From Stygiobacter sp043807765 (GTDB lineage: Bacteria; Bacteroidota; Ignavibacteria; Ignavibacteriales; Melioribacteraceae): a stretch of 64,000 nucleotides of DNA. Shown piece by piece: positions 1 to 8,566 of this stretch. The stretch's first letter is position 1; every line of letters begins with the position of its first letter. The DNA is taken from assembly GCA_043807765.1 (NCBI GenBank), contig JAZDFQ010000073.1, positions 62,001-126,000 of the forward strand, read 5' to 3'. The notes under the pieces were generated by a model that was not told the DNA's origin, made no database searches, and saw only the letters and a list, made by a program, of their open reading frames with translations. A program made the translations under genes and the position numbers.

Positions 1-1303
1 TATCAAAAACGATTTCGCGTAACGAAATGCCCATTGGAATTTCAACAAGACCACTGTTAGCTATCTTTCCGCTAAGCGCGAAAACCTTTGTTCCCTTGCT
101 GGATTTTGTTCCGATAGACGCAAACCAATTTGCGCCGCGGTTAACTATGTTTGCAACGTTTGCGAACGTTTCAACATTGTTGATAATTGTTGGTTTCTGC
201 CAGAGTCCCGCATCACTTGGATATGGCGGACGCGGTTTCGGCATTCCACGTTTGCCTTCTATTGATGCAATGAGAGCAGTCTCTTCACCGCATACAAAAG
301 CGCCGGCACCTTTTCTAATCTTAAGATCAAAATCAAAATCGCTGTTGAGAATATTCTTGCCAAGCAATCCATACTTACGGCAAGCATCAATTGCTAAATT
401 TAATCTTGCAATTGCAAGCGGATATTCCGCACGGCAATAAATGTAACCGAATGAAGCGCCGATTGCGTATGCACCCAAAATCATTCCTTCAATTACTCTA
501 TAAGGATCGCTTTCCAAAACAGAACGATCCATAAATGCACCCGGGTCTCCTTCATCAGCGTTACAAATAATATATTTCTTATCAGCTTCTTTCTTCTGAG
601 CCATTTCCCACTTCATCCCGGTTGTAAAACCGCCGCCGCCTCTCCCGCGTAAACCACTCTCTTTAATTTCCTTCACTAATTCTTCGGGACTCATCAAACG
701 AAGAGCTTTATCCATCGCCTTAAATCCGCCGGAAGCAATGTATTCGTCAATCGAATTAGGATTGATAACGCCACAATTTTCCAAAACAAGTTTCATCTGG
801 CGCTTAAAGAAAGGAACTTCATTTATGTTTTTTACTTTGTCATCACTTTTGCCGAATGTGCCCAGCAATTTTTTCTCATACATTCCGCCCTTAACAATAT
901 TTGCCTCTATCATAAGAGGAATATCTTTTGGAGTTACTTCGCAGTAAGATATTCTGTCTTTGCCCGGAAGTTTAATATCTACGATTGGCTCTTTTGCGCA
1001 GTAACCGATACATCCGGTTGGAACTATTTGCGCTTTGATGTTCTTTGCAGCCAATTCATTTTCGATTGCAGTTTTAACTTTGTCTGCACCGCTTGCTAAT
1101 CCGCAAGTTCCCATTCCAATAAAAATAATCGGAAGATCGTGGCTGGCATAAGTTAACATCTTATGCAAGTTCTGATATTTTGCTTTACACGCATCATTCT
1201 GATGGCATAATGGTCCTTCCAGACTACATGTAACAAAAAGATCGCAAGGGTTTTCCAATGAGTGCCAGCACTGATCGCAGCACTTATCTAAATAATTTTT
1301 CAT
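1..1303 (-). CDS. nuoF: NuoF/HydB-like NADH-binding flavoprotein subunit (3' end beyond window)
   Basis: This is a FMN- and NADH-binding diaphorase subunit of an NAD-linked complex, most likely an NADH-dependent [FeFe]-hydrogenase (HydB type) or a related formate or NADP hydrogenase. About 434 codons are visible. The N-terminus is Cys-rich (CCDQCWH near residues 8-14), a thioredoxin-like [2Fe-2S] domain follows (GTCGLASGA, then TGCIGYC), and then the NuoF core begins (GRGGGGFTTGMKW near residue 220, CNADEGDPGAF, GAGAFVCGEETAL). The C-terminal SLBB and [4Fe-4S] parts lie off the left edge. The start ATG overlaps the stop of the upstream NuoE-like gene (ATGA), so the two are translationally coupled. 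The extra N-terminal ferredoxin-like domain argues against classic complex I NuoF. The catalytic partner is not visible, so the exact complex is undecided. Confidence 0.9.
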   Translation of the reverse strand, partial: MKNYLDKCCDQCWHSLENPCDLFVTCSLEGPLCHQNDACKAKYQNLHKMLTYASHDLPIIFIGMGTCGLASGADKVKTAIENELAAKNIKAQIVPTGCIGYCAKEPIVDIKLPGKDRISYCEVTPKDIPLMIEANIVKGGMYEKKLLGTFGKSDDKVKNINEVPFFKRQMKLVLENCGVINPNSIDEYIASGGFKAMDKALRLMSPEELVKEIKESGLRGRGGGGFTTGMKWEMAQKKEADKKYIICNADEGDPGAFMDRSVLESDPYRVIEGMILGAYAIGASFGYIYCRAEYPLAIARLNLAIDACRKYGLLGKNILNSDFDFDLKIRKGAGAFVCGEETALIASIEGKRGMPKPRPPYPSDAGLWQKPTIINNVETFANVANIVNRGANWFASIGTKSSKGTKVFALSGKIANSGLVEIPMGISLREIVFD

Positions 1304-1788
1304 TCTGCACCTACTTCTTGTCCAACTTTGGACTTACTTTCCTCTTTCTTGTACTTGCTCAATATTTTTGGAATTTCTTTAACGGTTATTCTGCCGTAGT
1401 ACTCTTCATTTATATTGACTACCGGAGCTATACTGCAAGCACCGATGCAAGCAACAGTTTCAAGTGTGAAAAGTTTATCGCGTGTTGTCTGTCCGGCTTT
1501 CATACCAAGCTCGGTTTCCATTGCAGTAAGAATATTGGCTGAGTTCTTTACATGACAAGCCGTTCCTCTGCAAACACGGATAACGTTTTTACCGAGCGGT
1601 GTCATTCTGAACTGATTATAAAATGTAGCAACGCCGTAAACCGTGCTAAGCGGAATTCCAACATATTCAGCTATTGCTTTCAATTGATCTTCCGGTAAGT
1701 AGCCATAGGCTTCTTGCACATCTTGAAGCAATGCAATTAGATTGCTTCTGTCTTTAGGTGCATAGTGGTCAAAAATTCGATTCTCCAT
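1300..1788 (-). CDS. nuoE: NuoE-like [2Fe-2S] thioredoxin-fold subunit
   Basis: This is the small electron-transfer subunit of the same NAD-linked complex as the downstream NuoF-like gene. The 24-kDa family signature is clear: an N-terminal helical part (YLPEDQLKAIAEYVGIPLSTVYGVATFY), then four cluster ligands arranged as CRGTAC and, about 35 residues later, CIGAC followed by APVVNIN. An in-frame ATG lies further upstream at 1830 but has no ribosome-binding site. The ATG at 1788 is preceded by AAAGAGAAAAAG and is preferred, giving 162 residues, normal for the family. It overlaps the next gene by four bases. HndA or HydC of bifurcating hydrogenases are equally good names. Family assignment is firm; complex identity is inferred. 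Confidence 0.9.
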   Translation of the reverse strand: MENRIFDHYAPKDRSNLIALLQDVQEAYGYLPEDQLKAIAEYVGIPLSTVYGVATFYNQFRMTPLGKNVIRVCRGTACHVKNSANILTAMETELGMKAGQTTRDKLFTLETVACIGACSIAPVVNINEEYYGRITVKEIPKILSKYKKEESKSKVGQEVGAE

Positions 1789-2124
1789 CTTTTTCTCTTT
1801 ATTTGTCAATTGTTTCCATTCATTTTGCATAGATTATGCCAGTATGGAACCGCAATTACGTTTCATTTTCGAAGTTTCTAAAAATCTAAGTCATAACTAT
1901 TCCTAATCGTGAGAAATTTCTCCTCAATCTTGAACGAAATCGACACTCTAGCAGACGGAGGTTGGCGATAATCTTTGAGAAGATTATTGTCTTTGGGACT
2001 TGGTAGCAAAAAATAATTTGCATTTCCGAACTCCAAAGCGCAAAATAAATATTCAATTGCATTTCACTTTTGGCTTCTGCTTTTCTTTATTTTACTTTTG
2101 AATAACAAATATTATTTGGTACAA

Positions 2125-3144
2125 ATGACTGCTGAGATAGAACAAAATAATTTGGATAAGAAAAAGGCTGCGTGGATTTCTCTTATCGTAGGCGGCTTCA
2201 TGTTTATTTCAAAAATTTCCGCTTACCTTTTAACCGGTTCATCAGCTATTTTCTCGGATGCTGCCGAATCTGTTGTTCACGTTGCAGCTACTTCAATGGC
2301 GCTATATAGTATCTATTTAAGTTCTAAACCGGCTGATGAAGATCACTTATACGGACACGGTAACGTTGAGTATTTTTCCGCCGGAGTTGAAGGTTTGCTT
2401 ATTATAATCGCCGCTATTACAATAATATATACATCCGGTCACGATCTAATTTTTGGTGTTACTACACAGCAACTTGGTATTGGTACTACAATTATTGGGA
2501 TTGCCGGATTAGTAAATCTTGCACTCGGATTGTTTTTGGTTAAAAAAGGAAAGCAAACTAACTCTCTTACTCTTGTTGCAGACGGTAAACACGTTTTAAC
2601 CGATTCATATACAAGTATAGGAGTTGTTATTGGATTGATCCTTGTTCTTATTACTGGTTTTAGTCTTCTGGATCCAATAATCGCTATTCTCGTAGCACTT
2701 AATATTTTGTTCACCGGCTACAAATTAATTCGCGAATCGATAGGCGGATTGATGCATGAAACAGATAAAGAAACTTTGGTTTTGATTGTAAACAAAATAA
2801 ATGAAGTGAAAAAAGAATATTGGATTGATCTGCATCATCTCCGTTTCTGGAAATCTTCAGACAGAGTTTATATGGATTTTCATCTCATTCTTCCCTACTA
2901 CTTTACAGTAAAAGAATCTCATTTGGAAGAAGAATATCTTGAACATCATTTAGAGACCATTATTCCAAACTGCAGCGTCAGAATTCATATGGATTATTGC
3001 AAAGAAAATGTCTGCAAGTATTGCAGTTATTCACAATGCAAAAAAAGACTTGAACCGCACACAATTATTTTCAAGTGGGATACAAATAGAATGCTGGGCG
3101 ATCCGGTTTATGTAGTTCCGCTAGATAGGCTGGCAAAGGAATAA
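2125..3144 (+). CDS. Cation diffusion facilitator (CDF) metal transporter
   Basis: This is an inner-membrane proton-coupled exporter of divalent metals (Zn/Cd/Co/Mn class). Six hydrophobic segments occupy roughly residues 20-215, followed by a cytoplasmic metal-binding domain. TM5 carries the family HxxxD motif (ADGKHVLTD), while TM2 reads SDAAESVVHVAA, so the usual acidic pair of site A appears as Glu/His. The C-terminus has a Cys-rich tail (CKENVCKYC, then C-x4 SQC) absent from the standard YiiP/ZitB core, possibly an extra metal or redox site. An upstream in-frame TTG at 2098 is possible, but the ATG at 2125 fits the family better. It stands alone between divergent nuoEF and the alcohol dehydrogenase gene. 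The transported ion cannot be told from sequence. Confidence 0.88.
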   Translation: MTAEIEQNNLDKKKAAWISLIVGGFMFISKISAYLLTGSSAIFSDAAESVVHVAATSMALYSIYLSSKPADEDHLYGHGNVEYFSAGVEGLLIIIAAITIIYTSGHDLIFGVTTQQLGIGTTIIGIAGLVNLALGLFLVKKGKQTNSLTLVADGKHVLTDSYTSIGVVIGLILVLITGFSLLDPIIAILVALNILFTGYKLIRESIGGLMHETDKETLVLIVNKINEVKKEYWIDLHHLRFWKSSDRVYMDFHLILPYYFTVKESHLEEEYLEHHLETIIPNCSVRIHMDYCKENVCKYCSYSQCKKRLEPHTIIFKWDTNRMLGDPVYVVPLDRLAKE

Positions 3145-3300
3145 AGCGTTCCATAGGAAGCTTAAAAATTGATTGAATTTCAATTCTTGCAATTACACTT
3201 GCCATTTCAGATAAGTATTTAATTAACTACTTTGCTTACGATAATCTAAATGAATAGAAGATCGGAAAATCTTTTCTATCATAATTAGAGAGGGTGTACT

Positions 3301-4476
3301 ATGAATACAACCGAGAAAAGTATTCAACTGGAGCTGAGAAAATTTGTGGCTCCGGAGTACATTTTTGGAACAGATGCACGCTTAATGGTAGCAAACTATT
3401 GTAAGCAATTAGGGGGCAAAAAAGTTCTGCTTGTTACCGACGAAGGCTTGAAAAAAACTCCTTGGCTTGCAGAAATACTTAGCCTACTTGAAAAAGCCGA
3501 AATCAATTATGTGGTTTTTTCTTCCGTATCTCCTAATCCAAGAGACTATGAGACGATGCTTGGTGCAGAAGTATATAGAGAAAATAATTGCAATTTTCTT
3601 GTTGCACTGGGCGGAGGAAGCGTTCTTGACTGCGCAAAAGGGATCGGTATTGTTTCGACCAACAATAAGCATATTAGAGCGTTTGAGGGTGTGGACCAAA
3701 TACAACGCCCAATGCCTCCTCTTATCTGCATTCCTACTACATCCGGCACGGCTGCCGATGTTTCCCAATTTGCAATTATCAGCAATTTTGAAAACCGTTA
3801 TAAGATGGCAATAATCAGCAAAGCGGTAGTTCCCGACGTAGCATTAATTGACCCCGTAGTTTTAACAAGCATGGATAGTTTTTTAACAGCATGTACCGGA
3901 ATGGATGCACTGTCGCATGCATTCGAAGCGTTTGTATCTAACGCCAACTCTCCCTTTACCGATTTGTACTCTCTTGAAGCGATAAAAATAATTTCGGAAA
4001 ATTTATCATTATCATTGCAAAAGCCGTTTGATTTACAGATTAGAGGAAAAATGATGCTGGCGAGTCTCTATGCCGGGCTTGCATTTTCGAACGCAAGTTT
4101 GGGTTGTGTTCATTCACTGGCTCACAGCCTTGGCGGATTTTTAGATTTGCCTCACGGTGAGTGCAACGCAATTCTTCTTCCTCATGTTGTTGACTATAAT
4201 TATAACGCAGCTACCGATAGATATAACCGGATTTCTGAAATACTCGGGCTGCCTATAAACGGTGTTGCATCTTCTTTGATTAAAAAATCGCTGATAGAGT
4301 ATTTGTTCGATCTAAAAACTAAACTTGGAATTCTCTCTACTTTAGAAAAAAAGAACGTTGGCGTCAGCGATATACCTATACTTTCCGATAAAGCAATTAA
4401 AGACCCTTGCAACGCTACTAATCCGCGCCCGCCTGTAAGACAAGATCTCGAAACTATATACTCTGAGGCTATGTAA
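3301..4476 (+). CDS. Iron-containing (type III) alcohol dehydrogenase, ErcA-like
   Basis: A 391-residue NAD(P)-dependent group III alcohol dehydrogenase. The Rossmann motif GGGSVLDCAKG starts near residue 104, PTTSGTAADVSQF follows, and the metal tetrad expected from FucO-type enzymes is in place: D202 and H206 (DALSHAFEAF), H271 (CVHSLAHSLGG) and H285 (LPHGECN). The ATG is preceded by GAGAGGGTG. The stop is two bases from the start of a PAS hybrid histidine kinase, so the two form an operon. In Pseudomonas an alcohol dehydrogenase-like protein, ErcA, works with ErcS-type kinases to control ethanol oxidation. By analogy this protein may sense or metabolise an alcohol or aldehyde for the kinase. 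Family is certain; the regulatory role is inferred from position. Confidence 0.92.
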   Translation: MNTTEKSIQLELRKFVAPEYIFGTDARLMVANYCKQLGGKKVLLVTDEGLKKTPWLAEILSLLEKAEINYVVFSSVSPNPRDYETMLGAEVYRENNCNFLVALGGGSVLDCAKGIGIVSTNNKHIRAFEGVDQIQRPMPPLICIPTTSGTAADVSQFAIISNFENRYKMAIISKAVVPDVALIDPVVLTSMDSFLTACTGMDALSHAFEAFVSNANSPFTDLYSLEAIKIISENLSLSLQKPFDLQIRGKMMLASLYAGLAFSNASLGCVHSLAHSLGGFLDLPHGECNAILLPHVVDYNYNAATDRYNRISEILGLPINGVASSLIKKSLIEYLFDLKTKLGILSTLEKKNVGVSDIPILSDKAIKDPCNATNPRPPVRQDLETIYSEAM

Positions 4477-4478
4477 TT

Positions 4479-6482
4479 ATGCAAGATTCATGGAACGACT
4501 ATAGAGAAAAGATTATCGGACTTGGAGAGCATTCTTCGAAAAAAAGTTATTACCCCGAACTACAAGAGAAATTAGAATTACTAGAAGCATCGCAGCAAAA
4601 TCTCGAAACTCTATTAAATAGTATTAGTGATGGAATTGTATTACATGATGATAAAGGAAGAATAATTTCGTTAAACAAGCGAGCACAAAAGCTGCTAAAT
4701 ATCCGTGAAGACGAAGCATCTAAATTTACAATCATGGATATTTCTTCTCCAAAGATGAAAATAACCGATCTGCCTTCTATCTGGCAAGAAGTCCTCAACG
4801 GAAACCCAAAAGTAATTGAATGGGTAAGTTGCGCTATTGGCACAGAGGAGGAAATTGAAGTTCAAGTTTCCGTTAATAGAGCGAAAATAAATAATGCCTA
4901 TGTTCTGGTAGCCGTAGTAAGAGACTTTTCCGAAAGAAAGAATTATGAACGATTACTTCAGAAAAGCGAGGAAAGATTCCGGAAACTTTTTGAACGCAGT
5001 CACGACGCAATATTTATAGTTAACAGAATTAACTTCTCTATTTTGAATGCTAATGAGGCTGCCGAGGAACTAACTGGAAGAACTCTCGATGAAATTAAAG
5101 CTCTAAATGTGCCGGAGGTAATTCCATGTCTTTCTAAAGAAGTTTTTGAAAATTTTATATCGGAAAACTATAAAACAAATGAAGTTCTATTCGTTTCGCC
5201 AAGCGGAAAGAAAAAATATGCTGTACTAAGTATTAGACTAATTGAAGATGATTTGGCATTTATAAACGCCTATGATATTACTGAAAGAAAAGACAATGAA
5301 GAGCGGATAGAAAACCAAAACGAAGAATTAATAAAAGCTGTTGAGAAAGCTAAAGAGATGGATCGCTTAAAAACTATTTTCTTTGCAAATATGAGTCACG
5401 AACTGCGAACACCTTTGGTTGGTTTGCTCGGTTTTTCGGAAATATTGGAAGGAGAACTTGAAGGAGAATTTAGAGACTTTGCAAATAAAATTAATACAAG
5501 CGGCAAAAGACTCCTTGATACCCTCAATAGTATCTTGAAATATTCCGAGCTTGAATCTCATCATGTGCAGGCAAGAATGACGGATTTTGATATTTCAAAA
5601 CTTATCTATGAAGAGATAGACCTATTCCAACTTTACGCAAATCAGAAAGTAATTGAACTCTTCCCCTCTTTCGATACTAAAGAACTGATTATTAATTCAG
5701 ATGAAAAACTTCTTCGCGGGATGTTAAGTAACTTGATTAACAACGCAGTTAAGTACACAAATAAAGGCTATATAAAAGTAGATTTAGCTATTGATGGTAC
5801 AAATGTAAAAATAAGGATTATTGATACCGGCATTGGAATTCCTAAGGAAAAAATCCACTTGATTTTTGAGGAGTTTCGGCAAGCCAGCGAGGGTGTAAAT
5901 CGCATATTTGATGGTACCGGATTGGGCTTATCAATAGTCCGGAGATATGCTGAAATTTTGGGAGCGAAAATTGAAGTTGTTAGCGAGGTAAAAGTTGGTA
6001 CTACTTTTACTCTGGTAATTCCATTAGGTAAGGTTAACAAAGCCATTGTCAAAAATGAAAATAATTTTACCGCTAATGTTGACTACGTGACAACTTCAAA
6101 TGCTGCAGCTCTGCCGAAAAAGAGAATTCTTGTTGTTGATGACGAAGCCCTAAATACAGAAGTAATAAGTCACTTCCTTAAGGATAAATATCTAGTTGAT
6201 ACAGCAGCGACTGGAAATGGCGCCATTAGTCTTGCTATGGATCAGCATTATGATGCAATACTAATGGATGTTAATCTTAGAAAAGAGATGGACGGATTAA
6301 CTGCTTCCGAGTTAATTAGAAAGCTTGAGGGATATGAGACTACTCCTATTGTAGCTGTTACAGCCTTTGCCATGAAAGGTGATATGGAAGAGTTTTTACA
6401 AGCGGGTTGCACAAATTATTTGTCTAAACCCTTTACCAAAAAACAACTTATGAAATTACTGGATTCTATTTTGAAACATTAG
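4479..6482 (+). CDS. PAS-domain hybrid sensor histidine kinase/response regulator
   Basis: A 667-residue soluble hybrid kinase. A short coiled coil (residues 25-45) leads into two PAS domains (about 40-155 and 160-280), a second coiled coil, a HisKA domain with the phospho-acceptor H307 (FFANMSHELRTP), and a HATPase (N box NLINNAVKYTN; DTGIGIP; GTGLGLSIV). A C-terminal receiver carries VVDDE, the phospho-Asp D597 (ILMDVN) and the Lys of LSKPF. There are no membrane segments, so it senses a cytoplasmic signal. It begins two bases after the alcohol dehydrogenase stop, so the dehydrogenase or its substrate is a plausible input. No DNA-binding partner is encoded nearby; output is presumably through phosphotransfer or the receiver itself. 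Confidence 0.93.
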   Translation: MQDSWNDYREKIIGLGEHSSKKSYYPELQEKLELLEASQQNLETLLNSISDGIVLHDDKGRIISLNKRAQKLLNIREDEASKFTIMDISSPKMKITDLPSIWQEVLNGNPKVIEWVSCAIGTEEEIEVQVSVNRAKINNAYVLVAVVRDFSERKNYERLLQKSEERFRKLFERSHDAIFIVNRINFSILNANEAAEELTGRTLDEIKALNVPEVIPCLSKEVFENFISENYKTNEVLFVSPSGKKKYAVLSIRLIEDDLAFINAYDITERKDNEERIENQNEELIKAVEKAKEMDRLKTIFFANMSHELRTPLVGLLGFSEILEGELEGEFRDFANKINTSGKRLLDTLNSILKYSELESHHVQARMTDFDISKLIYEEIDLFQLYANQKVIELFPSFDTKELIINSDEKLLRGMLSNLINNAVKYTNKGYIKVDLAIDGTNVKIRIIDTGIGIPKEKIHLIFEEFRQASEGVNRIFDGTGLGLSIVRRYAEILGAKIEVVSEVKVGTTFTLVIPLGKVNKAIVKNENNFTANVDYVTTSNAAALPKKRILVVDDEALNTEVISHFLKDKYLVDTAATGNGAISLAMDQHYDAILMDVNLRKEMDGLTASELIRKLEGYETTPIVAVTAFAMKGDMEEFLQAGCTNYLSKPFTKKQLMKLLDSILKH

Positions 6483-6528
6483 AAAGTTTAAAATTCCCTT
6501 TCTGATAAGCTTTATTTCTCAAAAGAAA

Positions 6529-7305
6529 TTATGCATATAAGATTTGTTCGTCAGTATAATACGTTGTTTTCTTATTAACCTGTTCTCGAATAATTTTGTG
6601 TCCGGTTGTACTAAACTTGCGCGCGTGGTTATGCACTTTTAAGAAATCTCTAATTTCTCCGGCAATTATTTCCGGATCAGCTTTTTTTATTTGTTCAATG
6701 GCATCTAGAAGGACTACTCTAATTGAATTTAACAATGCATCAACTACTTCATCGGGTATTTTTCCAGCTAGTGATTTTGGTGAAACTCTCGCGTGCCATA
6801 AAATTTCATCTGCGTACGCGTTTCCAATTCCTCTCACAACTTTTGGATCAACCAAGAATGATTTTATATCGGATTTGGATTTCTTAATCATCCTTTCCTT
6901 AATGTAACCGCTCGTAACATCCATCGCATCGGGGACAAAATTTTCTTCCGGATTCAGTTTCAGAGAGGCATAACCTTGTATATCGAAAACAACAAGCGAT
7001 TCCCCATTCTCAAACTCTGTAATTAGAATTTTCGACTTAATGGTTTGAACATCCTTTACAATAGCAAATTTGCCCGACAGCATTAAATGAACATGAATCT
7101 TCGCACCGTTTGAAAATATAAACTCTGTCTCTTTACCGACTCTATTTACTTCTGTAATAGAATATCCGCATAGTGCTTCTCTCAATTCTAACGCTGTAAC
7201 TTTGCAATTTTTTGTAGGATAAAGCTCTAACGACTTTACAGTTCTACCCTTTAGTCTTCTGGTCAAGTTTTCTACAAATACTGTTAAGTCTGGTAATTCC
7301 GGCAT
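6529..7305 (-). CDS. mutM: Fpg/Nei-family DNA glycosylase with zincless finger
   Basis: A base-excision repair glycosylase/AP lyase. The N-terminus MPELPDL supplies the catalytic Pro2 and Glu3, and the helix-two-turn-helix has the family motif VRGIGNAYADEILW near residues 158-171. At 258 residues it is slightly shorter than E. coli Fpg (269). The C-terminal finger region (about 229-258, KFSTTGHKIIREQ to TTYYTDEQILYA) contains none of the four zinc-ligand cysteines of Fpg, so it is probably a zincless finger as in some NEIL1-like enzymes. The start is preceded by GAAAGGTGAAAT. It ends about 45 bases from the convergent kinase gene. Substrate preference (8-oxoG versus oxidised pyrimidines) cannot be decided from sequence. 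Confidence 0.85.
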   Translation of the reverse strand: MPELPDLTVFVENLTRRLKGRTVKSLELYPTKNCKVTALELREALCGYSITEVNRVGKETEFIFSNGAKIHVHLMLSGKFAIVKDVQTIKSKILITEFENGESLVVFDIQGYASLKLNPEENFVPDAMDVTSGYIKERMIKKSKSDIKSFLVDPKVVRGIGNAYADEILWHARVSPKSLAGKIPDEVVDALLNSIRVVLLDAIEQIKKADPEIIAGEIRDFLKVHNHARKFSTTGHKIIREQVNKKTTYYTDEQILYA

Positions 7306-7347
7306 ATTTCACCTTTCAAACTAATAGTTAAAAACGAGTAAATTATA

Positions 7348-7641
7348 TCAAAATCTCTCTGTATTTGAAAGTGTTTTCTTTAGCCAATTAAGACTATTGC
7401 CCGCTAACGGCATCATTTCCGATCCGGCGCTAATTACTGCGGCGAATAATGTTGTTCCCCACTTTACTACAGTACCCATCAAGATTAAAAAAATTCCATT
7501 CATCATAGCTTCGAGATGGCTAGAAATATCCATACGCGGATTTTGCATTGTTGGAATTATAAACCCGGTTATTAAACCTAAAAGAAATAGTATTATTCCA
7601 TATAGAATAAGCATATGGCCTACTTTTATTTGAGTGCTCAT
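7348..7641 (-). CDS. Small membrane protein resembling shortened hydroxylaminobenzene mutase
   Basis: A 97-residue protein with two hydrophobic segments (about 9-30 and 46-72). The block NPRMDISSHLEAMMNGIFL matches what I recall as the conserved core of HabA/HabB-type hydroxylaminobenzene mutases, which are integral membrane proteins of about 135-165 residues. The later part (WGTTLFAAVISAGSEMMPL) also resembles that family, but the stretch expected between the two blocks and the final helix are missing. It may therefore be an internally deleted, possibly non-functional copy or a small paralogue. It is the first gene of a run of small same-strand genes. The family call rests on memory of the motif and is moderate. 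Confidence 0.5.
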   Translation of the reverse strand: MSTQIKVGHMLILYGIILFLLGLITGFIIPTMQNPRMDISSHLEAMMNGIFLILMGTVVKWGTTLFAAVISAGSEMMPLAGNSLNWLKKTLSNTERF

Positions 7642-7706
7642 ATTTGTGATCTCTTTCAGTTAGCATGTGGTTTATTTAGGCTAGTATCAATTGAGGAAAA
7701 CATTTT

Positions 7707-8045
7707 TTATGTTAAATGAGTATGCTTAAAGTCGTCTTCATATTTAAGTCCGAAGTCAAACACTCTGTCTAATGTTGAATGAGCAAAGAGAATAACGCCT
7801 ACCAATTGAGTCAAATGCGAATTCAGTATTCCGCCGATAATAAAAAAAATTATTGCAATTGCACGGTGATGAACAATGTTATAAACTACTGCACCTATTT
7901 TTCTGTTTATTAAATAACCGCCCATTCCAATGTCTGGAATAAATAGAAATACCGGAAACCACCACCAAGCAAATTCCAAATTTGAGAATAGATAGATTGA
8001 GAGAATAAAAAGAAATACTTCTTCAATTCTTATTAAGCTTTTCAT
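7707..8045 (-). CDS. DUF4260 family small membrane protein
   Basis: A 112-residue integral membrane protein with about four hydrophobic stretches. The C-terminal signature of DUF4260 is evident: VHHRAIAI near residue 60, then FAHSTLDRVFDFGLKYED and a terminal KHTHL. Family members are small, widespread in Bacteroidota and Firmicutes, and of unknown function. The start ATG follows GAAAGGTAAA, a good ribosome-binding site. It lies in the cassette-like run of small genes, 500 bases from the next gene upstream, with an attC-like inverted repeat in that spacer. Domain call is confident; no function can be offered. Confidence 0.82.
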   Translation of the reverse strand: MKSLIRIEEVFLFILSIYLFSNLEFAWWWFPVFLFIPDIGMGGYLINRKIGAVVYNIVHHRAIAIIFFIIGGILNSHLTQLVGVILFAHSTLDRVFDFGLKYEDDFKHTHLT

Positions 8046-8126
8046 TTTACCTTTCTATAGAGCTAATAAACGAAACAAAACAAATTACGATGAATAATAT
8101 CTTTATACTTTTATGTAATTAATGAC

Positions 8127-8177
8127 GTTGCGTTTAGCCCGACGCCCACAACTAAAATGCAGCAATTACAACGCAAC
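8127..8177 (-). repeat. attC-like inverted repeat in gene spacer
   Basis: Perfect 8-base arms GTTGCGTT (8127-8134) and AACGCAAC (8170-8177) enclose TTTAGCCCGACGCCCACAAC (8133-8152), which is 18/20 identical to the block at 10926-10945 in another spacer of the same gene run. A GC-rich core in an otherwise AT-rich spacer, recurring between same-strand small genes, is the pattern expected of integron attC sites. No integrase is seen and the fold was judged by eye. Confidence 0.4.
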
Positions 8178-8458
8178 TTTATTTATAATCAGTTTTGTAT
8201 TACAATCACACTTTTAAGAACAACTCACTTTGAAAAACCAAACCAGACGAACTCAGCATGACCGGCTCGTAGAAGCAGTGGTACTGAAAAGCCGACTAAG
8301 GGATTGTCATTTATACAAAAAAGAATATTAATTTTTCCCTTTAATAAACCCAAACATTCAAAACAAGTTTTTAAGTGAATGAAACAAAATGCTTTATTAA
8401 CATCTGTTGTTCTGACTACAATTCTTTTAACTAAGCAGTTACAATATATTCTATATAA

Positions 8459-8566
8459 TTATTTCATCCCAAGAATTAGTGTATCAAGACTAGCATTAAT
8501 ATGTACAAGAGTTGTAGCAACAAGTTCTATTTTTTTGGAATAAGAATTTATTTGTTTATTTATCAT
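8459..8566 (-). CDS. Possible 35-residue small ORF
   Basis: An ATG-initiated ORF of 35 codons begins 11 bases after the stop of the 80-residue membrane protein gene on the same strand. The product (MINKQINSYSKKIEL, then VATTLVHINASLD) looks amphipathic and helical with no signal peptide. No strong ribosome-binding site is seen, and the region is AT-rich, so chance is a real possibility. It could be cotranslated with the upstream gene or be the remnant of a longer one. Confidence 0.2.
   Translation of the reverse strand: MINKQINSYSKKIELVATTLVHINASLDTLILGMK

Noticed and set aside
27..440. Plus-strand ORF of 137 codons near the left edge
   Set aside because: It is antisense to the NuoF-like gene, whose frame encodes clear family motifs throughout; no independent motif is seen.
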